Below, piece after piece: positions 20,697 through 30,470 of a stretch of 64,000 bases of DNA (position 1 is its first letter; each line of letters starts with the position of its first letter). The stretch spans positions 62,001-126,000 of the forward strand of contig JABCZR010000010.1 of assembly GCA_013289585.1 (NCBI GenBank). The letters are read 5' to 3'. Both the position numbers and the translations under genes were made by a program. The DNA is from Acidobacteriota bacterium (lineage in GTDB: Bacteria > Acidobacteriota > Terriglobia > Acidiferrales > UBA7541). The notes beneath the pieces are model-generated. The model did no database searches. It had not been told where the DNA came from and worked only from the letters and a program-made list of their open reading frames with translations.

Positions 20697-20879
20697 GATC
20701 TTGCATTCCTTACATGCCTTGGGCTCGAATTTCTTACATCCAGCACGAGGGCAGCATAGAGAACTGAATCATCGCTGCGGCTGGGCTGCAGCGGCGGTCT
20801 GGGGAAAAGCGGGAGCAAGTTCCCGCACTCCAAGGCTCGGAGAAAAGCACGGGTCTGAAGACCCGCCACTACAAAGGAG

Positions 20880-20904
20880 AAGGCCCGACTTTTGATCGGG
20901 CCTT
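20880..20904 (-). terminator. Stem-loop downstream of the SnoaL-like gene, probable terminator
   Basis: AAGGCCCGA / TCGGGCCTT perfect 9-bp stem, 7-nt loop; followed on minus strand by TCTCCTTTGT. Confidence 0.5.
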
Positions 20905-20940
20905 CGGACATTTTGGTTTAGTTCGGTGAGGCTGAGGCAA

Positions 20941-21420
20941 CTACCTTCCGGCGGCGACAGCGACTTTGGCTTTGGCAAGTTCCGGGACCACGCCGAGTTG
21001 CTGCATCATGCCGAGAGCGTCCCAGTTAACGTAGCCTTCGACGATCTTGCCGTTGGAAACGCGCGCGATGGTCACGCCGGAGGTGGTGATGTGCTTTCCG
21101 GTCGGGGCCATGCCGTTGAGATCGCCTTTATGGGTACCGCGGCAGGACCAGCGGGTCATGACGGTCTCGCCTTCGGCAATGACATCTTCGATGGTCAAGT
21201 GAATGTCGGGGAAGGCATTGCGGTACAGAGATGCTCTGCGCTTCTCGCTATCCGGGCCCTTGCCAAAATCGGGCGTCGAAGGATCATGGTGAGTGTAGGT
21301 GGGGGCAAAGATCTCGTCGGCTACGGAGAGATTGCCGTTGTTCCAGAGTTCCGCGAAGAGACGGCGGACGATTGCTTTATTGTGTTCAGACATGAGTGGT
21401 TCTCCTTTTGAGAAAAGCAA
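20941..21420 (-). CDS. SnoaL-like / ester cyclase family protein
   Basis: VRRLFAELWNNGNLSVADEIFAPTYTHHDP...FPDIHLTIEDVIAEGETVMTRWSCRGTHKGDLNGMAPTGKHIT pattern. Confidence 0.85.
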   Translation of the reverse strand: MLFSKGEPLMSEHNKAIVRRLFAELWNNGNLSVADEIFAPTYTHHDPSTPDFGKGPDSEKRRASLYRNAFPDIHLTIEDVIAEGETVMTRWSCRGTHKGDLNGMAPTGKHITTSGVTIARVSNGKIVEGYVNWDALGMMQQLGVVPELAKAKVAVAAGR

Positions 21421-21945
21421 ATCTTGAAAAAAACAAGAACGGATCTCGCGCGAGGCGAGTGGAGCTCGAATGTTGTGGCATGGAACCGCTGCGGGCTTGG
21501 GCGTGCAGTCCAGCAGGCCGGGCAGATGGTTAAGCGTGGCGTGAGCGGAGAAACAGGAGCCGAGGACGAACTGCCCTCTTGGCGCTCGATGCAGAGCTTA
21601 ACTGTTAAAGAAACTGCCCTCGGACTACGGAGCGGGAGTCTCGCCTCAAACGGCGAAACCACGAGATGATGCTGTGCTTCACGGACGTGGGTGTCAAGGA
21701 CAATCGAAGACTACTTCTGTGCAAAAAAAGCGGCAGGGGCGCGGAAATCCGCGCGTTGGCGGCCGCGGGAAGCGTGCTGAGGAGAAATTGTTTCGCATTG
21801 TTGCGAACAGGCGGGATGGGGGTACAATGATGCCGCTTTCGAAGATGGAAAAGATATTCCGGCTTAGTCGAGATTGCAGGAGCAGTGAATTCGAAAGCGG
21901 ATCCAGCCCGTGCCGGCATCGAAATGTTTTTTACGGAGGATGAGG

Positions 21946-22485
21946 ATGAGTACGAAAAGCGCAGCAGCATTGGCCATCCTGGCGTTCGTGGCTTTTACGC
22001 CCGGGATGATGGCGCAGGACCAGGCCCCGCCACAGAAGGCGCCGGTCAAAATGGCGAAGCCGCAAGCCTCGCCGAAGGAACAGAATCTGCAGGAGTACGT
22101 CAAGCTTTTGCGTGAAGACGTGCGTTCACAAAAGTCCGCGGTCATGAGCGCGGTGATGCAACTCGACCCGGACGAGGCCGCGAAGTTCTGGCCGATTTAC
22201 CGCGACTACGACGCGGAACTGAGCAAGTTGAACGATCTGCGGGTGGCCAATATCGAAGAGTACTCGAAGACGTACAACCAGATGACGGACGCGAAGGCGG
22301 ACGAGTTGATCCACAACGCGCTGGACTATCAGAAGCAGCGCGGGGAGCTGCTGGCAAAGTACTACGAGCGGATGAAGCAGTCGATGGGCGCGATTACCGC
22401 TGCGCGGTTCCTACAGGTGGAACACCAGTTGCTGCTGATCATCGATTTACAAATTGCTTCGTCGTTGCCCGTGGCGGGCTCCTGA
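21946..22485 (+). CDS. Secreted hypothetical protein, Spy/CpxP-like helical protein
   Basis: Signal peptide at start ATG 21946 (MSTKSAAALAILAF); alpha-helical LDPDEAAKFWPIYRDYDAEL segment. Confidence 0.6.
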   Translation: MSTKSAAALAILAFVAFTPGMMAQDQAPPQKAPVKMAKPQASPKEQNLQEYVKLLREDVRSQKSAVMSAVMQLDPDEAAKFWPIYRDYDAELSKLNDLRVANIEEYSKTYNQMTDAKADELIHNALDYQKQRGELLAKYYERMKQSMGAITAARFLQVEHQLLLIIDLQIASSLPVAGS

Positions 22486-22509
22486 CACTGAATAAGAGGA
22501 GAATCGAGA

Positions 22510-23118
22510 ATGCGCAGCTACAAGATTTTGGCGATGGTGTTGTCGGGAATGATGGCGGGATTCACAGGGACGGCGACGGCGCGGCCGGGGCCGGCGCCTG
22601 TGCCGCAGCAAAAGATGATTACCGTGCCAGCGGGCACGACCATTCTGGTGCGCATGCTGGATAGTGTGGATTCCAGCAAGAATCCTACGGGTTCGCGGTT
22701 TACGGCGACGCTGGAGACGAATCTGGTGGTGAATGGCAAGGTGATCGTGCCGAAAGGAAATACCGTGTATGGCCGGCTTGCGGAATCAAAACAGGCGGGA
22801 CGCGCAACGGGATCATCCGAGCTGACCTTGGAACTGACGGACATTGTTGTCCATGGAACCGCGTATCCATTGCTGACCAGCGATTATTCGGTAAAAGGCA
22901 GCAGCAGCGGAAAGCGAAGCGCGAAGCGTCTTTTGGGCGGTGCGGGACTCGGGGCAATTATCGGAGGCATCGCAGGGAATGCCGGGATGGGAGCCGCGAT
23001 CGGCGCAACGGCTGGGGCAGTGGGCTCGGTGGCGCAAAAAGGCCAAGCGGTGAATGTGCCCAGCGAGACGTTGCTGGAGTTTCGTCTGCAGCAGCCTGCT
23101 TCACTGCCAGGGCGATAG
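22510..23118 (+). CDS. Secreted hypothetical protein with glycine-zipper region
   Basis: Signal peptide; VPAGTTILVRMLDSVDSSKNPTGSRFTATLE; GGAGLGAIIGGIAGNAGMGAAIGATAGAVG. Confidence 0.6.
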   Translation: MRSYKILAMVLSGMMAGFTGTATARPGPAPVPQQKMITVPAGTTILVRMLDSVDSSKNPTGSRFTATLETNLVVNGKVIVPKGNTVYGRLAESKQAGRATGSSELTLELTDIVVHGTAYPLLTSDYSVKGSSSGKRSAKRLLGGAGLGAIIGGIAGNAGMGAAIGATAGAVGSVAQKGQAVNVPSETLLEFRLQQPASLPGR

Positions 23119-23169
23119 GCTGGCCAGCTCGCGAGTCTTAAACAAACAAGAGGAAGTAATCCGTGTGAA

Positions 23170-23211
23170 CAAGGAATTCCGCGCCGAGTTGGACGCAGCG
23201 CGGAATTCTTG
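23170..23211 (+). terminator. Inverted repeat after 22510-23118, possible terminator
   Basis: CAAG(G)AATTCCGCGC / GCGCGGAATTCTTG with one bulge; no clear U-tract. Confidence 0.35.
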
Positions 23212-23330
23212 AACCAAACGTATTCGCTTGTCCGTTTGGGTGCGTATCCGCGTTCGAAACCTCTCTCTTTTCGGCAGAACCGAAATCCTAGGATCAGGTA
23301 GTGGTTTGCGTGGCGGCGGGCGAGAGCGGT

Positions 23331-24209
23331 TTAGCGTGACCTGAGAACGGCGAACTCTGAAATAGTGACGCCGAGGGCTGCTCCGAGGAATACGTCGGAA
23401 GGAAAGTGCGCTTGATTGGTGACGCGGGAAAAGCTGATGAGAGCTGCCGCGCCATAGGCTACATAGGGCACCCAGCGATGTTTGCGGTAGCGATGCGCGA
23501 AGACGGCGGCGACGGCGAACGCAGCGGAGGCGTGACTGGAGGGAAAGCTGCTGTTGATGCCGACGTTCGAAACATGGCTGTTGAAGAAGGTGTCGCTGAA
23601 AGGTCCGGCGGGCGGGATGTCCGAGGGCCGCAGGCGGCGCGTGGAGACCTTCAGCACGACGTCGAGGATGGCGGTATCGGCGTAGGCTTCAGCGGCGAAG
23701 AGCGCGGTCTTTTCTGCGTAGGAATTGTGGGTGAAATGCCCGACGATCAGAAAAGCGGCGGGGACTGCGGCGATTTCGCCGGCGGTGATGGAACCGGAAA
23801 ATACTTTGTTGAAAGTGTTGAAGGTCGTGGTGCGGCGAAAGTAGCCGGCGTCGTAGGGATCAGCGACGATAAGGCCAGCGGTCAAGCCGGTTATCGAGAG
23901 CGTGGGGATCCATTGGTGGCCCTTGGCGAGCTGCACAGGAAACAGCCAGATGTCTTTCTGATCTTCCAGAAAATTACGGGGGAAGGTACTCCAGGAGACG
24001 TCGCGCTCAGGGAGCGCCGCGGCTGAATTTGGCGGTGATTGGCTTTGCGGAGTTGCGTTATCCGTGGCGGCGGTTTGCGGAGTTTCCTGGGCGCGAAGAG
24101 GTAAAGCGATAGACGCAACTGCCAGGCACGCAATCACCAACGAGACGCAGGGACGGCCGAATCCGCGATGACGCTGGTATTTACTGCTTTGGAATTTCTT
24201 AGCCCACAT
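23331..24209 (-). CDS. PAP2-superfamily phosphatase
   Basis: SSFPSSHASAAFAVAAVFAHRY and SRVTNQAHFPSDVFLGAALG motifs; start likely 24209 (MWAKKF) rather than 24311. Confidence 0.85.
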   Translation of the reverse strand: MWAKKFQSSKYQRHRGFGRPCVSLVIACLAVASIALPLRAQETPQTAATDNATPQSQSPPNSAAALPERDVSWSTFPRNFLEDQKDIWLFPVQLAKGHQWIPTLSITGLTAGLIVADPYDAGYFRRTTTFNTFNKVFSGSITAGEIAAVPAAFLIVGHFTHNSYAEKTALFAAEAYADTAILDVVLKVSTRRLRPSDIPPAGPFSDTFFNSHVSNVGINSSFPSSHASAAFAVAAVFAHRYRKHRWVPYVAYGAAALISFSRVTNQAHFPSDVFLGAALGVTISEFAVLRSR

Positions 24210-24225
24210 TACCACTTCAAGGATA

Positions 24226-25305
24226 CTAATGAACCGGCGCAAGCACCAACTTTTGGATGCGCCAGTTGAGGGGTTCGGCAACGTACAGTTCGTTTTCGGA
24301 GGGGCAAGCAATTTCGTGGATCAATCCGAACTGGCCGGGTTGCTTGCCGGACTTGCCGAAAACGCCGAGAACTTTTCCGTCGAGAGAGAGTTTATAGATG
24401 CGCCCTGGGAAACCGTCGGCCGCGTAGAGCACTTGATTGGGGCCGGGCGTGATGCAGATGGCCCAGGGGGCGCCGGGAGCCATGGTGCCCGTTGTGGCCG
24501 TGGGCTTGTTGCCGATGGCGGGGTGAGCGTCGGCGGGAACGGGGACGTCAATGGTGATCAGGCGGAGAAATTTTCCTTCGGTGTCGAAAACCTGGATGCG
24601 GCGGTTGCCGCGGTCGGCGACGTAGATATTATTTTGCGCGTCGACGGCGATGCTGTGCGGAACGTTGAGTTGGCCGGGCTTGTCCCCGGGTTCGCCCCAG
24701 GACTTGAGCCAGTTGCCGTCATTGTCGACCTTAGCGATGCGGGAATTCACATAACCGTCGCTGATGTAAGCATTGCCGGCGGCGTCCCAAGCAACGTCGG
24801 TGACCTGGCGAAACATGCCGTCGACGGGAGGAAGAGGCGGCTTGACGTGCTTGAGCGGCTCGGTGCCCTCGTCGGAGGCCTCCTGCTTGCGGCCGAAAAC
24901 CATGACGACGCGGCCTTCGGGATTGAACTTGATGACCATGTCGGAGCCTTTGTCGGTGGCCCAGATGTTGTCGTCCTTGTCGATCTTGACGGTGTGGGCG
25001 AAAGACCAGGCGTAGAGATTGTGGCCGATCTCGCGGATGAATTTGCCGTCGGGACCGAACTGGAGGAGTTGCGCGGCGCTGGCGGCGTAAGCAGGACCGG
25101 TGGTGTTTCCGCGGGAGAAGACAAAAATGTGGCCGTGGGAATTGACGGCGACGCCGGCGACTTCGCCAAGATGGATGTCCGGCGGGAGTTTCAGGAAGTC
25201 AGGGACGGCGTGGTAGGGGATTTCGGGCGGTTGCTGGGCGAAAAGCGGAGCGGCTGCAAGAAAAAGCAAGACGAAGAGAGAGCGCTTCATGAAATTGCAC
25301 CTCAT
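24226..25305 (-). CDS. Secreted NHL-repeat protein (peptidyl-alpha-hydroxyglycine alpha-amidating lyase-like propeller)
   Basis: Signal peptide; repeated VDAQNNIYVADRGNRRIQVFDTEGKFL motifs. Confidence 0.82.
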   Translation of the reverse strand: MRCNFMKRSLFVLLFLAAAPLFAQQPPEIPYHAVPDFLKLPPDIHLGEVAGVAVNSHGHIFVFSRGNTTGPAYAASAAQLLQFGPDGKFIREIGHNLYAWSFAHTVKIDKDDNIWATDKGSDMVIKFNPEGRVVMVFGRKQEASDEGTEPLKHVKPPLPPVDGMFRQVTDVAWDAAGNAYISDGYVNSRIAKVDNDGNWLKSWGEPGDKPGQLNVPHSIAVDAQNNIYVADRGNRRIQVFDTEGKFLRLITIDVPVPADAHPAIGNKPTATTGTMAPGAPWAICITPGPNQVLYAADGFPGRIYKLSLDGKVLGVFGKSGKQPGQFGLIHEIACPSENELYVAEPLNWRIQKLVLAPVH

Positions 25306-25356
25306 GAGTTTGAAATTTCGTTATTTCGCACCCGCATCATACGCGGGTTTGCGGAA

Positions 25357-25743
25357 TCAGTCGCCTGCTAGGAATCTGTACTGGGTTTCAGTGAGCGGAA
25401 CGACGGAGAGGCGGCCCTGTCGAACGAGGGGTGAATCGGCGAAGAGTTTATTGGATTTGATTTGTGCGAGCGTGATTATTTTGGCGAGGGGTTTTCCGGC
25501 TTTGAGTTTGACGGCAGGGTTCTTGAGGTTGGAGACATCGACGGAGAGGACGGTGGCGGTGCCGACGGCGGACTTGTGGTCACCGGTTTCGTAAATAATG
25601 AGGCGCGTGCCGGAAGTCATTTGGGAAAGGTTGCGTAAGGCGACGGGATTGTGAACGCCATCCCAGACGGTTTCCTTGTCGCGCTGAAGATCGGCGAAGG
25701 AATATGCGGTTGGTTCGGTCTTGAGCAGGTAGTTGGAAGACAT
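25357..25743 (-). CDS. EVE-domain protein
   Basis: YLLKTEPTAYSFADLQRDKETVWDGVHNPVALRNL...YETGDHKSAVGTATV pattern. Confidence 0.9.
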   Translation of the reverse strand: MSSNYLLKTEPTAYSFADLQRDKETVWDGVHNPVALRNLSQMTSGTRLIIYETGDHKSAVGTATVLSVDVSNLKNPAVKLKAGKPLAKIITLAQIKSNKLFADSPLVRQGRLSVVPLTETQYRFLAGD

Positions 25744-25796
25744 TGCGGTTCTCCTCGGAGGTTTGAGCTTTCTATTCTACATGACGCTCGAGAAAG

Positions 25797-26396
25797 TCAC
25801 TTCTTCTTCGCGGGAATAAGCCCGGGTAGTCGTCGCTGATTCTGCGAATGACGGATAAGCTCGGAAAGCCGCTTGCGTTTTGTTTCTTCTCTTTTTGCGC
25901 TGACGGTCCGATAGGTGCACACCCTTTGGTACCAAGGAGGTTGCGAACGGAAGAATTCCCAAGCCGCTTTGTTGGCACGAAATTGCCTCTTTTGTTCACG
26001 TGTGAAGCGGGCGCTATTCCGTTGTTCGTAAGAGTAAATGGCGGATTTTTTCTCGTCGCGTGCGGCAAAAGCTTTGAGACCGGCGGGATGCATCAGATCT
26101 TTCTTTGTAAGTTCCTGAACGAATTTGATGTTGATGGAACTCCAAGCGCTTGTGGGCCTGCGGGGAGTGAAGCGAATTGTGTAGCTGGTTTCGTTGAGGT
26201 TCTTGCGAACGCCGTCGATCCAGCCAAAGCACAGTGCAACTTGTACGGATTCGGACCAGGTGATGCTGGGTTTTCCGGAATCTTTTTTGTGGAAGCCGAC
26301 GAGTTGCTCGCGGAGCTTGTCGTGATGGGCTTCGAGCCAAGCGCGGAAGTCAGCCGGCGTTGGGAAGAATGTGGGTTTTAGCGGCATGGAGTCCAA
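25797..26396 (-). CDS. YdeI/OmpD-associated family protein
   Basis: FPTPADFRAWLEAHHDK, SITWSESVQVALCFGWIDGVRKNLNETSYTIRFTPRRPTSAWSSINI. Confidence 0.88.
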   Translation of the reverse strand: MDSMPLKPTFFPTPADFRAWLEAHHDKLREQLVGFHKKDSGKPSITWSESVQVALCFGWIDGVRKNLNETSYTIRFTPRRPTSAWSSINIKFVQELTKKDLMHPAGLKAFAARDEKKSAIYSYEQRNSARFTREQKRQFRANKAAWEFFRSQPPWYQRVCTYRTVSAKREETKRKRLSELIRHSQNQRRLPGLIPAKKK

Positions 26397-26493
26397 ACTA
26401 GGTTAGCAAATCGATGTGTGAAGGTTAAGGCTGACAGACGGGCCGTGCAAGCGTTGGCTCTGTGCAGGAAAAGCGCGGAATGAAAGACATCAA

Positions 26494-27156
26494 TCATTGC
26501 ATCCGAAAAGGTGAATTAACCGCCTGCTCGAACAACGCGGCTATTTGTCTGAGTGTCTCTTCCCGTTCGTTATTCTGTTTGAGCCAATCGGACATGTAAC
26601 GCCGCGCCGTTTGCTCCTGACCACTCTTAGCGAGGTAAAAAGCGTAGGCGAGAGCTACCTGCGGCAAATTGGAGAGTTTCCATTCCCATTCGTGATGAAA
26701 TTCAATCTGTTGAAATAAAACGCGCAAATCTGAAAGGCTTCTGACCGAACTGAAGAATTGAAAGGCTTTCGGGAGTAAGTGGGCGCGAGTTGCTTCTGCG
26801 TCGCCTCGCATGGCGTCTTTGCCACGGGTGGTGCAAATTCGAAAGCCGAGATCATTCCCGTCACGATGGAAACCCGAGTAAATTAAATCCATCTTGGCAC
26901 TTTTCGGAGTGCGGTGCCAGCGTATATCCCCTACCCCCATCGTGATATGCGGGACAAATCGCAACGATAGACCCCATGTAAAGAGTAGACCGGTGTACTC
27001 ACCCTTGAACTTAATCACGTCATGCAATTCGCTTAAGCGGGATCGCACGTATTGGAGCGGTTTTACCTTTTCGAATCCGCTCTTAAGCAGAGAATCATCA
27101 AAAATCTCTTCAATCACTCTCTGAACGGTCTTAGGAGGGCAGGGTTCGATGGTCAT
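26494..27156 (-). CDS. Hypothetical protein (DUF4304-like, tentative)
   Basis: 220-aa ORF, no shadowing alternative; VQRVIEEIFDDSLLKSGFEKV...DVIKFKGEYTGLLFTWGLSLRFVP. Confidence 0.5.
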   Translation of the reverse strand: MTIEPCPPKTVQRVIEEIFDDSLLKSGFEKVKPLQYVRSRLSELHDVIKFKGEYTGLLFTWGLSLRFVPHITMGVGDIRWHRTPKSAKMDLIYSGFHRDGNDLGFRICTTRGKDAMRGDAEATRAHLLPKAFQFFSSVRSLSDLRVLFQQIEFHHEWEWKLSNLPQVALAYAFYLAKSGQEQTARRYMSDWLKQNNEREETLRQIAALFEQAVNSPFRMQ

Positions 27157-27162
27157 ATCGAT

Positions 27163-28518
27163 CTAGGCTCCCGTCAATTCTGTGCAGGCGGAAGCGAAGA
27201 TTTTGGTGTGGGCGTCGATGTCGGCTTCGGTGGTGGCAGGGGACATGAGGGCCATGTTGTGGAACGGCGTTAGGAGGACTCCGCGGTTTAGGGCATAGAG
27301 GTGGAGGAAGCGTTCGAGTTCGAAATCGGCGGCAGCGGCGGATTCACCGCCGTTGCGGGGAGGCTTTGCGGCAAAGGTGTATTCGGCGCGAGCGCCGAGT
27401 TGGATGACGTTCCAGGGAAGACGGTGTGCGCGGATTTCGGCGGCGACGCCATCGTTGAAGCGCTGGGCGAGCGGGATCATGCGTTCGAACGCGGCGGGAG
27501 TGAGGACGTGTTCGAGCGTGGCGCGCATGGCGGCTAGTGAAAGCGCATTGCCTGCCAAAGTTCCGCCGATTCCACCGACGTCGCAGTCTTCGAGATGGAT
27601 GCGCGCGGAGATGCGCTGGGCGACCTCTTCGCTGCATCCGTAGGTAGCGCCCGGAATGCCGCTGCCGATGGCTTTGCCGAAAACGAGCATGTCTGGATCG
27701 AGCTTCCACGCGGCGGTGCAGCCGCCGGGCCCGGCGCAGATGGTATGGGTTTCGTCGGCGATGAGAAGAGAGCCATAGCGGCGGGCGAGTTCGCGGGCGT
27801 CGCGCCAGTAGCCGTCGTCGGGGAGAATGATGCCGACGTTGGTCATGGCGGGTTCGGCGAGGATGCAGGCGACATCGCGATGCTTGAGGGCGTCTTCGAG
27901 GGCATTGAGATCGTTGAATTCGACGACGCGGGTAGTTTCGGCGGGGTTGACGGGCGGGCCGATATTGCCGCGGCGCGGGCCGACGACACCATTTTCAAGC
28001 GTGGCGAAGGATTCGTCGACGGTGCCGTGATAGCAATAATGGAAGACGAGGATTTTCGAACGGCGCGTGATTTCGCGGGCGATTCGAATGGAGAAGCGGT
28101 TGGCGTCGGTGGCGGTGAGCGTGAACTGCCAGTACGGAAGATGAAAGCGGCGCTGGAGATCTTCGCCGACCCAGAGCGCGTCTTCGGTGGGAAGCATGAA
28201 GGTGATGCCGTCTTTGGCGCGGCGGGCGACGGCATCGGCGACGATGGCGGGGGAGTGGCCGGTCATGACGCCGGTGTCACCGAGGCAGAAGTCAATGTAG
28301 TCGCGGCCGTCGACGTCGGTGAAGTGCGCGCCGTTGGCGGACTTTACGAAAATTGGAAAAGCGCCGGCCCATTTTTTCATCCAGTTCATGGGGACGCCGC
28401 CGAGGAGGGAGGATTGAGCGCGGGCGTAGAGCGCGGCGGATTTGGGGTGGTCGGCGACGAAGCGGGATTCTTCGCGAGAGTGGAGCTGTCTCAATTTGGC
28501 GCGGTTTATCGCATTCAT
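27163..28518 (-). CDS. Class-III PLP aminotransferase (glutamate-1-semialdehyde aminomutase-like)
   Basis: DFCLGDTGVMTGHSPAIV, FHYCYHGTVDES, LIADETHTICAGPGG, VFGKAIGSGIPGATYG PLP-lysine motif. Confidence 0.85.
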   Translation of the reverse strand: MNAINRAKLRQLHSREESRFVADHPKSAALYARAQSSLLGGVPMNWMKKWAGAFPIFVKSANGAHFTDVDGRDYIDFCLGDTGVMTGHSPAIVADAVARRAKDGITFMLPTEDALWVGEDLQRRFHLPYWQFTLTATDANRFSIRIAREITRRSKILVFHYCYHGTVDESFATLENGVVGPRRGNIGPPVNPAETTRVVEFNDLNALEDALKHRDVACILAEPAMTNVGIILPDDGYWRDARELARRYGSLLIADETHTICAGPGGCTAAWKLDPDMLVFGKAIGSGIPGATYGCSEEVAQRISARIHLEDCDVGGIGGTLAGNALSLAAMRATLEHVLTPAAFERMIPLAQRFNDGVAAEIRAHRLPWNVIQLGARAEYTFAAKPPRNGGESAAAADFELERFLHLYALNRGVLLTPFHNMALMSPATTEADIDAHTKIFASACTELTGA

Positions 28519-28527
28519 CAGGACGCT

Positions 28528-28839
28528 CTAAATCACCGAAAAGTGGTCGAGGCCCTCAGGATAGAGCGGAAGAAAATCGTCCTCGCCAACCTCTCGGTAG
28601 CCAGCTTTCAAATTGCTAATATGATTCGGAATTGAACCGATATTCTTGACTCGCTCGAAGGTCGCTCTCGGGTCTTCGGTAAAGATAAAAATATTCATCT
28701 CGCCCGAGCCGATGTCATGGCCGTCGACGTTTCCATGGTCACCGATGCCTTCCTTGATTTGACCTTCGAGCGAAATCAACAGGTGCAGTTCTTGCGCTGT
28801 CGAAGTAGACGGCCATTGCAGAACAAGCATGTATTCCAT
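28528..28839 (-). CDS. Small hypothetical protein between aminotransferase and oxidoreductase genes
   Basis: MEYMLVLQWPSTSTAQELHLLISLEGQIKEGIGDHGNVDGHDIGSGEMNIFIFTEDPRATFERVK; tightly packed with neighbours. Confidence 0.55.
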   Translation of the reverse strand: MEYMLVLQWPSTSTAQELHLLISLEGQIKEGIGDHGNVDGHDIGSGEMNIFIFTEDPRATFERVKNIGSIPNHISNLKAGYREVGEDDFLPLYPEGLDHFSVI

Positions 28840-28851
28840 ATCAGGCACTCA

Positions 28852-30468
28852 TCATCGGAGGGCGTGGATGATTTCGCGGGCGGCATTGGCGCCGCTGGCG
28901 CCGGTCAGGCCGTTGCCGGGATGCGTGCCGGAGCCGCAGAGGAAGAGGCCACGGATGGGGGTTTTGTAGCGCGCCCAATCGAGGACGGGGCGCATGGTGA
29001 AGAGCTGGTCGAGGGCGAGTTCGCCGTGGAAAATGTGGCCGCCGGTGAAACCGTAGGAGGTTTCGAGATCCTTGGGCGTGATGACCTGGATGCCTTCGAC
29101 GAGGCCAGGAAGATTCGGCGCGTAAGTGGCGAGGGTCTTGATGACGGTGTCGCCGAGTTCCTTGCGATGAGCATCCCAGTTCCCTTCCTTCTTCACGCCG
29201 CCCGCGGATCGGTCAATCAACTTATAGGGAGCGAATTGTACGTAGGCGGAGAGCACGTGTTTGCCGTCGGGAGCCAGCGCGGGATCGAGAATGGTTGGAA
29301 TGGTGACGTCGAGCCAGGGCGATTTCGAAAACTCGCCGTACTTGGAGGCATCGAAAGCGCGTTCGAGGTAGTCGATTCCCGGGCCAATGTGGACGCGGCC
29401 GGAAAGAGCTTTGAGGGAGCTTTCATTCGAATCGAGAGCAGTAAAAGCAGGGAGACCATCGAGCGCGAGATTGACTTTGGCAACGTTGCCATTGGCGCGG
29501 AAATTTTTCATGCGATTGGCAAAAGTGGGATCGAGCTGCGAGGGATCGACAAGATTGAAAAGTGTGCGCTTGGGATCGGCGCCGGAGACGACGGCTGCGA
29601 CGGCGATTTCTTCGTCGTCGGCGAGCACGACGCCGGAAACGGCCCCATCCTTGATTCGAATATGCTGCACTTCGGCGTCCGTGCGAATTTCCGTGCCGGC
29701 GCGTTTCGCAGCTTCGGCAAGCGCGCGCGTGAACGACCCGAGACCGCCGCGCGGAAACGCGGCCGAACCGACCGGATGCGAATCGGCGGCGGCGCGAAGA
29801 AGCAGGACGGCAGTCGAACCGGCAGACCAGGGTCCAAGCGCCGTGCCGAAAATGCCGCGAGCCGCAATGGTGGCGCGAAGCAATTCCGTCTCGAAAAATT
29901 CGGCGACGAAATCCGCCACTGCCATGGGGCCCCAGCGGAGGAGGTCGAAAATGCCGGTTTTGCCGAGGCTGCGAACGCCGCGGCCGGTTTTCAGAAGATT
30001 CCAGAGATCTTCGGGCGTGGGATGATCGATAGCTGGCGGCGTGATGGAAGTGAGCTGTTTAAAGAAGCCGGCGGTTTCCACGAGCGATTCGGCGAATTGC
30101 GTATATTTCGCGGCATCCTTGGCGGAGAGACCGGCGATGCCCGCGGCGGTTTTGGCCGCATCGTTGTAAAAGAAGAGAGCTTTGCCATCGGGCGCGGGAG
30201 CGAAAACACGCGGATCGGGATGGATCACTTCATATTCAAACTTTTCGAGTTGCAGATCTTTCGCAACGTCAGCGCGCAGCGGGCCGAGTGTGTGCGCAAG
30301 CGTGGAGGCTCGGAAACCGGGATGAAATTCCTCCGTAATCGCTCCGCCGCCAACCATTTCGCGGCGTTCGAGGACGAGCGGCTTGAAGCCGCCCTTCGCA
30401 AGATAAAAAGCAGTGATGAGAGCGTTGTGTCCGCCGCCGATAATTACTACGCGCTGTCCGATGGGCAT
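28852..30468 (-). CDS. FAD-dependent oxidoreductase, PYROXD2/CrtI phytoene desaturase-like
   Basis: VVIIGGGHNALITAFYLAKGG Rossmann motif, VLERREMVGGGA, C-terminal GLFLCGSGTHPGNGLTGASG; start at 30468 (MPIGQRV). Confidence 0.85.
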   Translation of the reverse strand: MPIGQRVVIIGGGHNALITAFYLAKGGFKPLVLERREMVGGGAITEEFHPGFRASTLAHTLGPLRADVAKDLQLEKFEYEVIHPDPRVFAPAPDGKALFFYNDAAKTAAGIAGLSAKDAAKYTQFAESLVETAGFFKQLTSITPPAIDHPTPEDLWNLLKTGRGVRSLGKTGIFDLLRWGPMAVADFVAEFFETELLRATIAARGIFGTALGPWSAGSTAVLLLRAAADSHPVGSAAFPRGGLGSFTRALAEAAKRAGTEIRTDAEVQHIRIKDGAVSGVVLADDEEIAVAAVVSGADPKRTLFNLVDPSQLDPTFANRMKNFRANGNVAKVNLALDGLPAFTALDSNESSLKALSGRVHIGPGIDYLERAFDASKYGEFSKSPWLDVTIPTILDPALAPDGKHVLSAYVQFAPYKLIDRSAGGVKKEGNWDAHRKELGDTVIKTLATYAPNLPGLVEGIQVITPKDLETSYGFTGGHIFHGELALDQLFTMRPVLDWARYKTPIRGLFLCGSGTHPGNGLTGASGANAAREIIHALR

Positions 30469-30470
30469 GA

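Noticed and set aside
24229-25371. 380-aa plus-strand ORF antisense to the NHL-repeat gene
   Set aside because: Composition-driven complement of NHL repeats, no family motif.
27595-28635. 346-aa plus-strand ORF antisense to the aminotransferase
   Set aside because: Shadow ORF; the aminotransferase PLP motifs are on the other strand.
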